DNA from: an uncultured Oscillospiraceae bacterium | GTDB taxonomy: Bacteria > Bacillota_A > Clostridia > Oscillospirales > Acutalibacteraceae | DNA length: 64,000 nt | Direction: 5' to 3' | NCBI GenBank assembly: GCA_910589395.1 | Contig: CAJUTL010000001.1 | Location: 62,001 to 126,000, forward strand | In this document: positions 8,008 through 16,387 of the stretch, in pieces | How positions within the stretch are numbered: the stretch's first letter is position 1 | Layout of the letters: the number at the start of each line of letters is the position of its first letter | The notes under the pieces: generated by a model | Seen by the model: only the letters and a program-made list of their open reading frames with translations | Database searches by the model: none | Told to the model about the DNA's origin: nothing | Made by a program: the position numbers and the translations under genes

Positions 8008-9036
8008 ATGCAAACAGTCACCTTGGGAAGAACCGGGATCACAGTCAGTAAAAATGCTTTCGGATGCCTGCCCATTCAGCGGGTCAGCCCGGAATACGCC
8101 GGCAAGCTTCTGCGCAAGGCCTTTGACGCCGGAGTGACCTTCTTTGACACCGCCAGAGCTTACAGCGACAGCGAGGAAAAAATCGGGATGGCCCTTTCCG
8201 ATGTGCGAAATCAAATTTTTCTTGCCACAAAAACCATGTCCACCACCGTGGAGGGCTTTTGGGAACAGCTGCATACCAGCCTGCGGCTTCTGAAAACCGA
8301 CTATCTTGATCTCTACCAGTTTCATAACCCCTCCTTCTGCCCGAAGCCGGAAGACGGCACCGGTCTGTACGAAGCCATGCAGGAAGCGAAGACCCAGGGG
8401 AAGATCCGCTTTATCGGCCTGACCAATCACCGGCTGCACGTAGCGGAGGAGGCTGTGCGCTCCGGCCTGTACGATACCCTGCAATTTCCCTTCTGCTACC
8501 TTGCCTCAGACAAGGATATCGCCCTGGTGGAGCTTTGCCGGGAAAACAATGTGGGCTTCATTTCCATGAAGGGCCTTTCCGGCGGGCTGCTCACCAATTC
8601 CGCCGCAGCCTATGCCTGGCAGGCCAGCTTTGAAAACGCCCTGCCCATCTGGGGCGTACAAAAGGAAGAGGAGCTGGACGAGTTTTTAAGCTATATGGAA
8701 ACGCCCCCCTCCATGGACGACCTGGAGATCCGGGCGGTGATCGAAAAGGACAGGAAAGAACTGATCGGCAATTTCTGCCGTTCCTGCGGCTACTGCATGC
8801 CCTGCCCGGCGGGGATCGTGATCAATCAGTGCGCCCGCATGAGTCAGCTGATCCGCCGCAGCCCTTCTCAAAACTGGCTGACCCCCGAAAGCCAGGCCAT
8901 GATGGAAAAAATAGAGGATTGCCTCCACTGCGGCCAGTGCAAAAAGAAATGTCCCTACGGCCTGGACACCCCCACTCTGCTTCAGCAAAATTTGGAGGAT
9001 TACAGAAACATTCTTTCCGGAAAAGTGACCGTGTGA
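8008..9036 (+). CDS. Aldo/keto reductase with C-terminal 4Fe-4S domain
   Basis: 342 residues. The N-terminal 250 residues form an aldo/keto reductase barrel with the catalytic set Asp47 (FFDTARAYS), Tyr52, Lys75 (LATK) and a His in LYQFHNPS. The C-terminus carries two ferredoxin-like Cys clusters, CRSCGYCMPCPAG and CLHCGQCKKKCPYG. This architecture is common in anaerobes and suggests an NAD(P)H-dependent reductase that can exchange electrons with ferredoxin or flavodoxin. The start at 8008 has GGAAAGGAAC upstream. An ATG at 8001 is out of frame, and the in-frame start near 7933 is the promoter itself. A strong terminator follows. Confidence 0.9.
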   Translation: MQTVTLGRTGITVSKNAFGCLPIQRVSPEYAGKLLRKAFDAGVTFFDTARAYSDSEEKIGMALSDVRNQIFLATKTMSTTVEGFWEQLHTSLRLLKTDYLDLYQFHNPSFCPKPEDGTGLYEAMQEAKTQGKIRFIGLTNHRLHVAEEAVRSGLYDTLQFPFCYLASDKDIALVELCRENNVGFISMKGLSGGLLTNSAAAYAWQASFENALPIWGVQKEEELDEFLSYMETPPSMDDLEIRAVIEKDRKELIGNFCRSCGYCMPCPAGIVINQCARMSQLIRRSPSQNWLTPESQAMMEKIEDCLHCGQCKKKCPYGLDTPTLLQQNLEDYRNILSGKVTV

Positions 9037-9090
9037 TTTTCATACCACACAGCTTGCTTCGGTGATAATCGCCGAAGCGAGGAATCCCCA

Positions 9091-9134
9091 AGAAGCCGCC
9101 GCAAAACGCTTCGTTTTGCGGCGGCTCCTTTTTA
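9091..9134 (+). terminator. Terminator after the aldo/keto reductase
   Basis: A perfect 14-bp stem (GCCGCCGCAAAACG at 9095-9108 with its complement at 9112-9125) has a three-base loop and is followed by TCCTTTTT. Confidence 0.9.
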
Positions 9135-9401
9135 GATGTCAGACAAATGAGCAATTAGGGATAGAGCGCTAAGCTCTTAGGCTCCACTTGCTTGCAAGGG
9201 GAGCTGTCACGGCTTTGCCGTGACTGAGGGGATTCTAACTAGCGATTCTATGCTACTTCCTGCGTGTGACTATCCCTTCCACCGCCTATCGGCGGTCCCC
9301 CTCCCCTTGCTTCGCAAGGGGAGGCAACAAGCCGTTAAATTTCCATTTATCCGCCCTTGCCCTTAAATTGCTCATTCCTAATTCCTCATTGCCTTCGCGC
9401 T
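9135..9401. repeat. Intergenic repeat mosaic (families C and A)
   Basis: No gene is visible. A short family C tract (about 9146-9166) is followed by a family A element (9179-9325) with the TGTCACGGCTTTGCCGTGACTGAGGGG interior split over two hairpins and a terminal CCCCTTGC/GCAAGGGG hairpin. A second family C tract (9363-9392) runs up to the stop codon of the ABC permease gene. Confidence 0.75.
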
Positions 9402-11744
9402 TCACTCTCCCGTAAGCAGCTCTTTGGGGGCGATTTTTCTGATCTTCAGGGACAGCAGGCAGACCGTTAAAAACGCGAACAGGATCAGCCCGGCTCCCGC
9501 TGCCGCAATAAACGGGACAGAAAGTGTGAAGGTGCATTTTACAATGCCAATGCCGCTCAAAAACAACGCGGTCAGCGGATTGATGATCAGGCTGCTCACA
9601 AGGAGCCCCAGCACCGTAGACAAGATCATGGTGGGCAGAAACGACAGGGCGGTTTGCAGAACAAGCTGCCCTGTGGTAAAGCCCAGCGCTTTCAGAACGC
9701 CGTAATCGCGCTGCTTGTTATTGAGCAGAACGCGCACAAGCAGGTACAGGACAAAAGCGATGATGACGGCGGAAAGCACCAGGATCGCCGCTACAATGAC
9801 CGTCATCAGGGAAACATAAACCACTGCCGCGCCTTCTATGGTGGTCAAAATATTGATGGTGGTATTGATCTTACCGCCGAGTTTTTCCTTCATTTCCAGG
9901 TGAAAATCATCGATATCGGTTTCTTCAGTGAGGTTGATGTAATAGTTGGCGTCGGGAAGCTCTCCCAGCCGCTCATATCCCGCCCTTGTAAAAAGACAGT
10001 CTCTGCCCAGATTGTTGCTGATCTGTGTAAAACCGCAGATCAGATATTTTTCCCGCTTCCCGTTGGCAGTGATCTCCATTTCATCGCCGAGCCGAAGGCC
10101 GTTTTCGTTTGCGTATTTGGCGGCCAGCGCCATTTCATTGTCGTATTTCGGGAACCTGCCCTCGAATACTGTGTTCTGGTTGTTTACCTCCGAAAAATCC
10201 TCGCAAAGCGTTGCCATCAGCTCGGCGCCGCCTGCATGGGACACATTCACGGAATGGTACAGATAAAGCTTCTCCACCCTGCTGTCTGCCCGCATGGCGG
10301 CGAGAAACTCCGCTTCCGCATCGGCCTGTACGCTGATACAGCTGTCCGCAGTTTCTCCCACAATAAGATTTAGAAACGGCTCAATGTCCGCGATCACATT
10401 TTCAGTCATCAAGCCGGAGAATACCACAACAAGAGAAAGCACCAGCATGGTAATACAGACCGTGACGTTATGCTTGATTCCCGAAAAGGTGGTTTTCAGC
10501 GCCAAAGCAAGGCTTAAGGGCGCTTTCGTTTTTTCCAGCGGAACGAAATTGCGCTTAAAGCTGTGGGTTTGAATGCCGGAGCGCAGGGCCGTGAGGGGCT
10601 CTATTTTTTTGATTCTGCGGGACGCCAGCCACACGGCAAGGGCAACCGTGCCCAGCAGCACCGCAAGGGAAAGGACCAGCGGCGCCGGTAAAAAGCGCAT
10701 GACATAGGGAATGCCTGTCTGTGAGATCATCATGGCGTTGACCCCGGGAAACAGCAGGTAGGAAAGCCCCGTGCCGATTGCCGCGGCCAGAAGGGTCAGG
10801 CTTAAAAACTGCGCCAGCAGGGAGCGGATCAGCTGGCCCGAGGTATAGCCCGCGGCCTTCAGCACGCCGAGGTTTTTCATGTTCACCTGAATATAGTTTA
10901 CGATATTGGAGGCGATCACCACAAGGGCGATGAGAAGCACGAAAAACGCCATGGCGCTCATGATGCCCGAGCAGATCATCTGTGAAATATACCGGGATTG
11001 CGAAACGATATCATAGCAGTTGCTCACCATGGTGATATTGGGGTATCGCTCTGAAACCGCGCTTTTCAGCCACGCCTCGTAGCTCAGATTTTCCGACCGG
11101 TCCTTCAGCCGCACAGAGCAAAGCGCCGCCCTGGGAGCGCACCCGCTGTTCGCAAGCTCCTCGTACCGGTCGGCCGTAAGCACAAGCTCTGTCAAAGCGC
11201 AATTATGGGAGCCCAGCATCACGCTGTTGAAAAAGCCGCAAACCGTGTAGGTTTTTTTCTGATTGCCGATGGAGATCTCAATGGGCTTTCCCACATCGAT
11301 CTCTTCTGTTCGATAGAGCATCGGCAGGTAAACGCCGCTTGTAAAACCGCCCTCCTCCACAATCTCGAGCCGGCCGATGGAGCGCGTCAGGGCCGCCTGC
11401 TTTTCCAAAAAGACAAACCAGCTGTTCCTCTCTCCGCCGTTGTAGGAAAAGGTTCCCACCATGTGCATACAGGGGTCCAGCCGGTATTCCGCGGTGCGTC
11501 CGTCTTCCTCCAGGGTCTTGGATAAAAACTCCTGGAAGCCATCATCGGCAAGGTCTACAGACAGGGTAACATGCTCGGCGTTCAATTCTTTATGGTATCT
11601 GTCAAAATTGGCTTTGTAGTCCATAGAGAGCATCAGCCAAAGGTTCAGCATAAAGGCGGAAAGCAGGATCAGAACGATCATGGCGGCTGTCTGGCCCCTG
11701 GACTTCCGAAGGTTGGAGCGGATAATCAGTAGACTTTTTTTCAT
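9402..11744 (-). CDS. FtsX-like ABC transporter permease
   Basis: 780 residues. One N-terminal membrane helix (about 17-38) is followed by a roughly 230-residue extracytoplasmic domain, a first FtsX domain of three helices (about 265-390), a second extracytoplasmic domain, and a second FtsX domain (about 655-770) ending in KIRKIAPKELL. This duplicated FtsX layout belongs to lipoprotein, peptide or antibiotic exporters of the MacB/SalY type rather than to nutrient importers. It starts 1 nt after the stop of the ATPase gene, so the two are coupled and together form the transporter. Its position behind a two-component system suggests a response to envelope-active compounds. Substrate unknown. 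Confidence 0.88.
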   Translation of the reverse strand: MKKSLLIIRSNLRKSRGQTAAMIVLILLSAFMLNLWLMLSMDYKANFDRYHKELNAEHVTLSVDLADDGFQEFLSKTLEEDGRTAEYRLDPCMHMVGTFSYNGGERNSWFVFLEKQAALTRSIGRLEIVEEGGFTSGVYLPMLYRTEEIDVGKPIEISIGNQKKTYTVCGFFNSVMLGSHNCALTELVLTADRYEELANSGCAPRAALCSVRLKDRSENLSYEAWLKSAVSERYPNITMVSNCYDIVSQSRYISQMICSGIMSAMAFFVLLIALVVIASNIVNYIQVNMKNLGVLKAAGYTSGQLIRSLLAQFLSLTLLAAAIGTGLSYLLFPGVNAMMISQTGIPYVMRFLPAPLVLSLAVLLGTVALAVWLASRRIKKIEPLTALRSGIQTHSFKRNFVPLEKTKAPLSLALALKTTFSGIKHNVTVCITMLVLSLVVVFSGLMTENVIADIEPFLNLIVGETADSCISVQADAEAEFLAAMRADSRVEKLYLYHSVNVSHAGGAELMATLCEDFSEVNNQNTVFEGRFPKYDNEMALAAKYANENGLRLGDEMEITANGKREKYLICGFTQISNNLGRDCLFTRAGYERLGELPDANYYINLTEETDIDDFHLEMKEKLGGKINTTINILTTIEGAAVVYVSLMTVIVAAILVLSAVIIAFVLYLLVRVLLNNKQRDYGVLKALGFTTGQLVLQTALSFLPTMILSTVLGLLVSSLIINPLTALFLSGIGIVKCTFTLSVPFIAAAGAGLILFAFLTVCLLSLKIRKIAPKELLTGE

Positions 11745-11745
11745 A

Positions 11746-12504
11746 CTACCACCCCATATCCTTCAGAAACCCGGAAAGCTTTTCATGCCTTTGCGGGTCT
11801 CCGGGGGAATATCTGCCCAGCTGGCATTCCCCTAAAATCACGCCGTCCTTTAAGTACAGAATGCGGTTTCCCCGGCGGGCGGAACGCATATCGTGCGTTA
11901 CCATTACAACGCTTTGGCCCTGCTCGTTGAACCCGGTAAGCGTATCCAGCACGTCCAGCCCCGTTTTGCTGTTCAGGGCGCCTGTGGGCTCATCGGCAAA
12001 AAGGATCTCCGGCGAATTGATCAGCCCGCGGACGATCCCCACCCGCTGGGCCTCGCCCCCCGAGATCTGGGTGGGAAATTTCTTCTGGGTCTCCTCGGAA
12101 ATATCCACAGCGTGAAACAATTCCTTTGCCCGCGCCGTCAGCGCTTTTTTATCCTTGCTGACCAGAAGCCCCGCGGCAAGCACGTTATCCATAACGCTCA
12201 TGGTGTTGATCAGATAGATCTGCTGAAACACGAATCCGCAATGCTCCCGCCGGAACACGGCCAGCCCGTCCTGAGAAAGCTGGGAAATGACCCTGTCTCC
12301 AAAGGTGATCTTCCCCAGCGTAGGCGTATCCATGCCCGACAAAGCGTATAACAGCGTGGATTTTCCCGCGCCGCTGGCCCCCATGATCACGGTAAAGTCG
12401 CCCTGATAAAGCTGCAGGTCGATGTTTTTCAAAACATGCTGCATGGCGCCGCCGTTTGAAAAGGATTTGCTCAGCTTTTCGGTCTTTAGTAAAACTTTCT
12501 TCAT
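11746..12504 (-). CDS. ABC transporter ATP-binding protein (LolD/MacB type)
   Basis: 252 residues. Walker A GASGAGKS (about 41-48), the signature ISGGEAQRVGI, Walker B ILFADEPTGAL with catalytic Glu, and the H-loop VMVTHD are all intact. The LFADEPTGALNS segment is typical of ATPases that power FtsX-like permeases. It is followed directly by the permease (1 nt gap). It has an AAAGGAGG ribosome binding site and starts 77 nt after the histidine kinase gene. That gap carries three TTAAG/TAAAG words at roughly 10-nt spacing, which may be a binding site for the neighbouring response regulator. Confidence 0.92.
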   Translation of the reverse strand: MKKVLLKTEKLSKSFSNGGAMQHVLKNIDLQLYQGDFTVIMGASGAGKSTLLYALSGMDTPTLGKITFGDRVISQLSQDGLAVFRREHCGFVFQQIYLINTMSVMDNVLAAGLLVSKDKKALTARAKELFHAVDISEETQKKFPTQISGGEAQRVGIVRGLINSPEILFADEPTGALNSKTGLDVLDTLTGFNEQGQSVVMVTHDMRSARRGNRILYLKDGVILGECQLGRYSPGDPQRHEKLSGFLKDMGW

Positions 12505-12581
12505 AGGTCGTGCCTCCTTTTTACACGCTCTATGATACGGTTTTCTTTCTTAACAGTCTTTAGGGAAAGCTTAATGATCCC
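12505..12581 (-). promoter_or_regulatory. Possible response-regulator-controlled promoter of the ABC exporter
   Basis: On the minus strand the gap has TTAAG, TAAAG and TTAAG with starts 12 and 9 nt apart, followed by a TATCAT that could be a -10 element. OmpR-family regulators bind direct repeats of this kind. No consensus -35 is present, which is what an activated promoter would show. This is inference only. Confidence 0.35.
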
Positions 12582-13847
12582 TTAAATCGCGCTGCTGAGA
12601 GCTATCCGGACAGTGGCTCTCAGTCCGGCCTGCCCGTTTTCAAGCTCCAATTCTCCCCGCATCTTCTTCATGCAGGTATCGGCGATATACAGCCCCAGCC
12701 CGGCGCCTTCGATATTTTTCGCATTGCCGCCGCGCTTGAATTTCTCCTTCAAAAGAGGCAGCTCCGCTTCCTCCACACCGCCGCCGCGGTCTTCGATTCG
12801 AACTGCCAGGCAGCGGTCCTCCAGGCCCGCCGTTACCGTGATCTGCGTATCGGCGTATTTGTAGGAATTGGCAAAAAGATTGTCAAATACCTGCTGCAGC
12901 CGAAGCTTGTCCGCGAACAGCACGCAATCCGGGATCGGTGGTATGGCCCCGCGGTGCAGGTAATCGGCGTTTTCCAGCAGGGTCCGCAGCTCCTCGCTGC
13001 TCAGCTCCGCCGGGGTCACGGAAAGCTCCTGAAGCTCCTCCAGAGCCGCGGAAAACAGATTGGTGACAAGGGTGTTGATCTGGTCCGCTTTTTGAACGAT
13101 CTGCCGGTAATTTGCCTTGATTTTTTTCTGAGAGGCCAGGGCTGCGCCCACCTCGGAGGCCGCTTTAATGCTGGCCACAGGCGTTTTGATATCGTGGGAA
13201 AGCTTTGCCACCAGTTCCCTTTTGCTTTCCTGCGCCTTCGCTTCGGCAAGCTTCGCCTTCTTCAGCTCGGAACGCATCAGATCAAAGCTTTCGGTAAAAG
13301 CCCCGAATAAATTTTGCCGGTCCATTTGAAGGGGGATCTCCAAATTTCCCTGGGCAACGCGCTGGGCAAAGTCCTTCAGCTGAGAAAAGGGCCGGATCAC
13401 CCTGCGGTGGAGATAGAAAAAATAGAGGGCGCAAAGGGCGCACTGCCCAAGCGATACCGCAATTACGGCAAAAATGACAGTTTGCTTTTCCACCTGCAGG
13501 CTCTGCGCGTCGCGATTATAGACAAAAAGCTTTCCCACAGCCTTGCCTTCCACCTCCACCGGAAGAATGGTGTCCTTATGGCTGATGGCCGCGTTCACGC
13601 TTTCGCTGAGGCCCTGCTTTGTGCGATACAAAACAGTCCCGTCTGAATCAACCGCCACATAGTCCAGAGCTGTGGAATTTTTGTGATTTTCCAGAGAACC
13701 CCAGTCTCTCTGCACGGTTTTTACCGCTTCATTCACCTCCACGGCGTCCTGGGGCTTTTCCGCCCTCGGAAGCGCAAACAGAAACAGGAGCACAAGCTCC
13801 ATCAGGAATAAAACCAGAAGGCCGCCGAAAAAAACACGGTTTTTCAT
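12582..13847 (-). CDS. Sensor histidine kinase
   Basis: 421 residues. It has two membrane helices (about 6-25 and 140-165) around an extracytoplasmic domain of roughly 110 residues, a HAMP segment, a HisKA box with the phosphorylated His in KLSHDIKTPVASI, and an HATPase domain with N, G1 (DRGGGV) and G2 (GAGLGLYI) boxes. The ATG at 13847 forms an ATGA overlap with the response regulator stop (13844) and has GGGAGG upstream, so the upstream start at 13883 is rejected. It should sense an envelope signal and control the adjacent ABC exporter. Signal unknown. Confidence 0.9.
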   Translation of the reverse strand: MKNRVFFGGLLVLFLMELVLLFLFALPRAEKPQDAVEVNEAVKTVQRDWGSLENHKNSTALDYVAVDSDGTVLYRTKQGLSESVNAAISHKDTILPVEVEGKAVGKLFVYNRDAQSLQVEKQTVIFAVIAVSLGQCALCALYFFYLHRRVIRPFSQLKDFAQRVAQGNLEIPLQMDRQNLFGAFTESFDLMRSELKKAKLAEAKAQESKRELVAKLSHDIKTPVASIKAASEVGAALASQKKIKANYRQIVQKADQINTLVTNLFSAALEELQELSVTPAELSSEELRTLLENADYLHRGAIPPIPDCVLFADKLRLQQVFDNLFANSYKYADTQITVTAGLEDRCLAVRIEDRGGGVEEAELPLLKEKFKRGGNAKNIEGAGLGLYIADTCMKKMRGELELENGQAGLRATVRIALSSAI

Positions 13848-14524
13848 GGGCGCCTCCCGACAAATTTGTAGCCGTCTCCCCACACGGTGAGGATATATTC
13901 CGGGCTTCCCGGATTTTCCTCGATTGCCTCCCGTATTTTGCGGATATGTACATTCAGCGTTCCGTCTCCCGTGAATTTATCCTTCCACACCTTTTCAAAA
14001 AGCTCCTGCTTGGAAAGCACTCGCCCCTCGTTTTGGATCAGATAGGCCAGAAGCTTGAATTCCAGCGCGGTCAGCCTTACGGGCTTCCCCCGAACAAACA
14101 CCTGCTTTGCCTGAAGATCCACGGTCAGACGGCTATCTTCGTATTTTTCAGGCTCCCGGATTTTGCAGCGCTTGAGCACCGCCTTGACCTTTGCCAGCAA
14201 GACGCTGAGAGAATACGGCTTTTGAATATAATCGTCGCCGCCGATGCTCAGGGCAGCGATCTGGTCGTCGTCGCTTGTCCGGGCGGATACAAAAAGGATA
14301 GGGATCTCCATGGTCTCCCGCAGCTCCTTGCAAAGGGCAAAGCCGCTGCCATCGCTGAGGTTGATATCCAACAGCAGCAGCTCCGCCGTATTTTCCCTGA
14401 AAAAAGCCCTGCACTCCGCAGCGCTGTAGGCAAGGGCAGTTTTCACGCCGAACAGGTTAAAATATTCCGCCGTACTGTCCGCCAGCAGCTTTTCATCGTC
14501 TATGATCAAGCAGTCGTATGTCAT
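13844..14524 (-). CDS. OmpR-family response regulator
   Basis: 226 residues. The receiver domain has the acidic pair IIDDE, the phosphoacceptor Asp53 (LLLLDINLSD), a Ser/Ala switch region and the conserved Lys in YIQKPYS. A C-terminal winged-helix DNA-binding domain contains LTALEFKLLAYL and GDGYKFV. It overlaps the histidine kinase gene by 4 nt and precedes the ABC exporter, forming a regulator-kinase-ATPase-permease order known for antibiotic-peptide resistance modules. GAAAGGA precedes the ATG. Confidence 0.93.
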   Translation of the reverse strand: MTYDCLIIDDEKLLADSTAEYFNLFGVKTALAYSAAECRAFFRENTAELLLLDINLSDGSGFALCKELRETMEIPILFVSARTSDDDQIAALSIGGDDYIQKPYSLSVLLAKVKAVLKRCKIREPEKYEDSRLTVDLQAKQVFVRGKPVRLTALEFKLLAYLIQNEGRVLSKQELFEKVWKDKFTGDGTLNVHIRKIREAIEENPGSPEYILTVWGDGYKFVGRRP

Positions 14525-14567
14525 ACTTCGGTATCCTTTCGCTTTTTTGAAGAGGCTCTGATCTGCT

Positions 14568-15593
14568 TTACTCTGTTTTTTCCAGCAGGTACAGCCCGGA
14601 CTTTTTGCCGGAAACCAGAATATGATATTCCTTTTTCAGCACAAGCCCCGGGGCGGCCTTTTCCGCCTGCGAAAGCTCTTCTCCCCTGGCGGTGAGCAGT
14701 ACCAGCTTCCCGCCGGGCCGCAAGAGGAACTCAAATTCCCGCAGCATGCGCCGGTAAAATTCCGCAAGCTCCATGCCCACCTCCTGAAAGATCCCCCAGG
14801 GCGGGTCGGTGATAACAGCGTCCACGCTTTCCGCGGGAAGGACTTCCCGCAGGGCCAGGGCGTCGTGAAGCTCCACAGCGATATCGGGTTTTTTCCGGGG
14901 CAGCTTTTCCCGGGTGCGGGCCAAAGGCTGTTCCGCGTTATCAAAGGCATACAGCCTTGCAAAGGGAAAGCGCCTGCTCCGCTGCAGGGGAATGGCCCCA
15001 TAGCCGCAGAAAGGGTCCAGCACTACATCGGTATGCTTCGGGGAAGTGAGCCAGCACATCATATACGCCAGCTCCGGGTGGAGCTCGCCGGGGTCCAGCA
15101 GCTTATCATAGGCCGTATGCCGGGAAAGCCGCTTCAGAAAATAGCACAGCCCCTCGCTGCGGGAAAGCAGCCAGAATTCCGTATCCGGGCGGCTTCTGTT
15201 CACCCGAAGGCCGGAAAGGCGGGAAAGCCTTTGCTCCATTTTTCCCCGCAGGGCGGAATCTACCGAAACAAGCTGATTCTGCCGGGAGGTCACCAGCCGG
15301 AAGGTCTTTATCTTGGGAGAATTTTTCCCCGCCGCGCTCCAATCGATCCCGGCTGCCAGCAGCTCCCGCAAATAGCCGTTTAAGCTTTCCTCCGCCGGGG
15401 CTTCCTTTTTGTGGATCACCAGAAACAGGTTGTGAAAGCAAAACAGGTTCAGATCGCTGTAGGGTACGCCGGTCTCAAATTCCACCGCGCCGTCCAGCAA
15501 AGCGAGGATCTTCAGATCCTTCAGCCTTTGCCGAAGAAGTTCTTCCACGATCTCCCCGGTTCCGGAAATAAATGTGCCGAAAAAGCGATTCAC
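14568..15593 (-). CDS. Class I SAM-dependent RNA methyltransferase-like protein (Trm11/UPF0020 type)
   Basis: 341 residues. The C-terminal half has the SAM-binding DPFCGYGAIPLQRSRR and the catalytic DPPWG typical of N2/N6-amino methyltransferases, here in the order seen in THUMP-linked tRNA or rRNA guanine-N2 methyltransferases. The N-terminal roughly 150 residues could be a divergent RNA-binding region, but I do not see a clear THUMP signature. It lies 43 nt upstream of the response regulator and may share its transcript. GGGGGGAG precedes the ATG. DNA methylation is a less likely alternative. Moderate certainty on the target. Confidence 0.75.
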   Translation of the reverse strand: MNRFFGTFISGTGEIVEELLRQRLKDLKILALLDGAVEFETGVPYSDLNLFCFHNLFLVIHKKEAPAEESLNGYLRELLAAGIDWSAAGKNSPKIKTFRLVTSRQNQLVSVDSALRGKMEQRLSRLSGLRVNRSRPDTEFWLLSRSEGLCYFLKRLSRHTAYDKLLDPGELHPELAYMMCWLTSPKHTDVVLDPFCGYGAIPLQRSRRFPFARLYAFDNAEQPLARTREKLPRKKPDIAVELHDALALREVLPAESVDAVITDPPWGIFQEVGMELAEFYRRMLREFEFLLRPGGKLVLLTARGEELSQAEKAAPGLVLKKEYHILVSGKKSGLYLLEKTE

Positions 15594-16296
15594 AAGGCTC
15601 CCCCCCTTTTCATTTCATCATACCCCATCTCCCGAAAAAAGGCAAGCGAAGGCGGCGGCTGCGCTCATAGACGCCGCTGTGTGGGGATCTCTGCAAAAAT
15701 GAGCAATTAGCAATGAGGAATGAGCAATTTAAGGGCATAGTTCGATAAATTGGAATTTGGCGCCGAGCCGGCGCAGGCACTCGTGAAGCTGCTTGGTACG
15801 GGAAACCGGTTTTTGACCCGACCATTAGCAGAGCGCTAAATTGGAATTTAGCGATTATGTACTTACTACCCTCCTGTCATTCTGAACCGCCGAAGGCGGT
15901 GAAGAATCTCGCTCTTTAGCCTTTTATTTAGAGTATTAAGGTCGAGATTCTTCGTCTCTTCGTTCCTCAGAATGACAGCGGGGAACTGTTCGATAAATGG
16001 GAATTTGGCGTGTTAGTCGTTAGTCGTAAGTAGTTAGTTGTTTGAAAGGGGAAAAGGCCTCTCCTTGTCATTACGGAACAGAAAGCAAGGAAACCTTGCT
16101 TTCTCGGTGAAGAATCTCGTTCTTTGTCCTTTTGTGGGCAATGAAAGGGCGAGATTCTTCGTCACTTCGTTCCTCAGAATGACAGTTGGGAACTGTGTGT
16201 AAAACTGTAATTTCCCGCTTTTCCCTTGCCCTTAAATTGCTCCTTGCTCCTTGCTAATTCCTCATTTTCTTTCCAGCCTCCGGAAAACTTGGGGGC
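15594..16296. repeat. Intergenic repeat mosaic (families C, E and two copies of B)
   Basis: No gene is visible in this roughly 700-nt stretch. Family C lies at 15698-15736, and a GTTCGATAAATTGGAATTT tract follows. Family E occupies about 15757-15823 (GCACTCGTG ... GACCCGACC). Two family B palindromes lie at 15874-15978 and 16075-16185, the second with an inserted AAGCAAGGAAACCTTGCTT hairpin. A second family C tract lies at 16222-16270. A GTCGTTAGTCGTAAGTAG tract at 16012-16030 recurs near 18130 and 27435. Confidence 0.75.
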
Positions 16297-16325
16297 TTGG
16301 CTTCTCTGTCGTTTTATGCTAAACT
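16297..16325 (+). promoter_or_regulatory. Sigma-A promoter for the phosphofructokinase
   Basis: TTGGCT (16297-16302) and TAAACT (16320-16325) are 17 nt apart, about 60 nt upstream of the start at 16388. Confidence 0.6.
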
Positions 16326-16387
16326 AGTGACAGATCCTGTCGGCTTTGCCGGAAGGAACCTGGAAAAAGGAAATGGGAGTCAAAATT

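Noticed and set aside
9402..14524. A BceRS-BceAB bacitracin module
   Set aside because: The permease has the duplicated two-FtsX, two large extracytoplasmic domain layout and not the BceB pattern of ten helices with one large loop. It was called only as an FtsX-type exporter.
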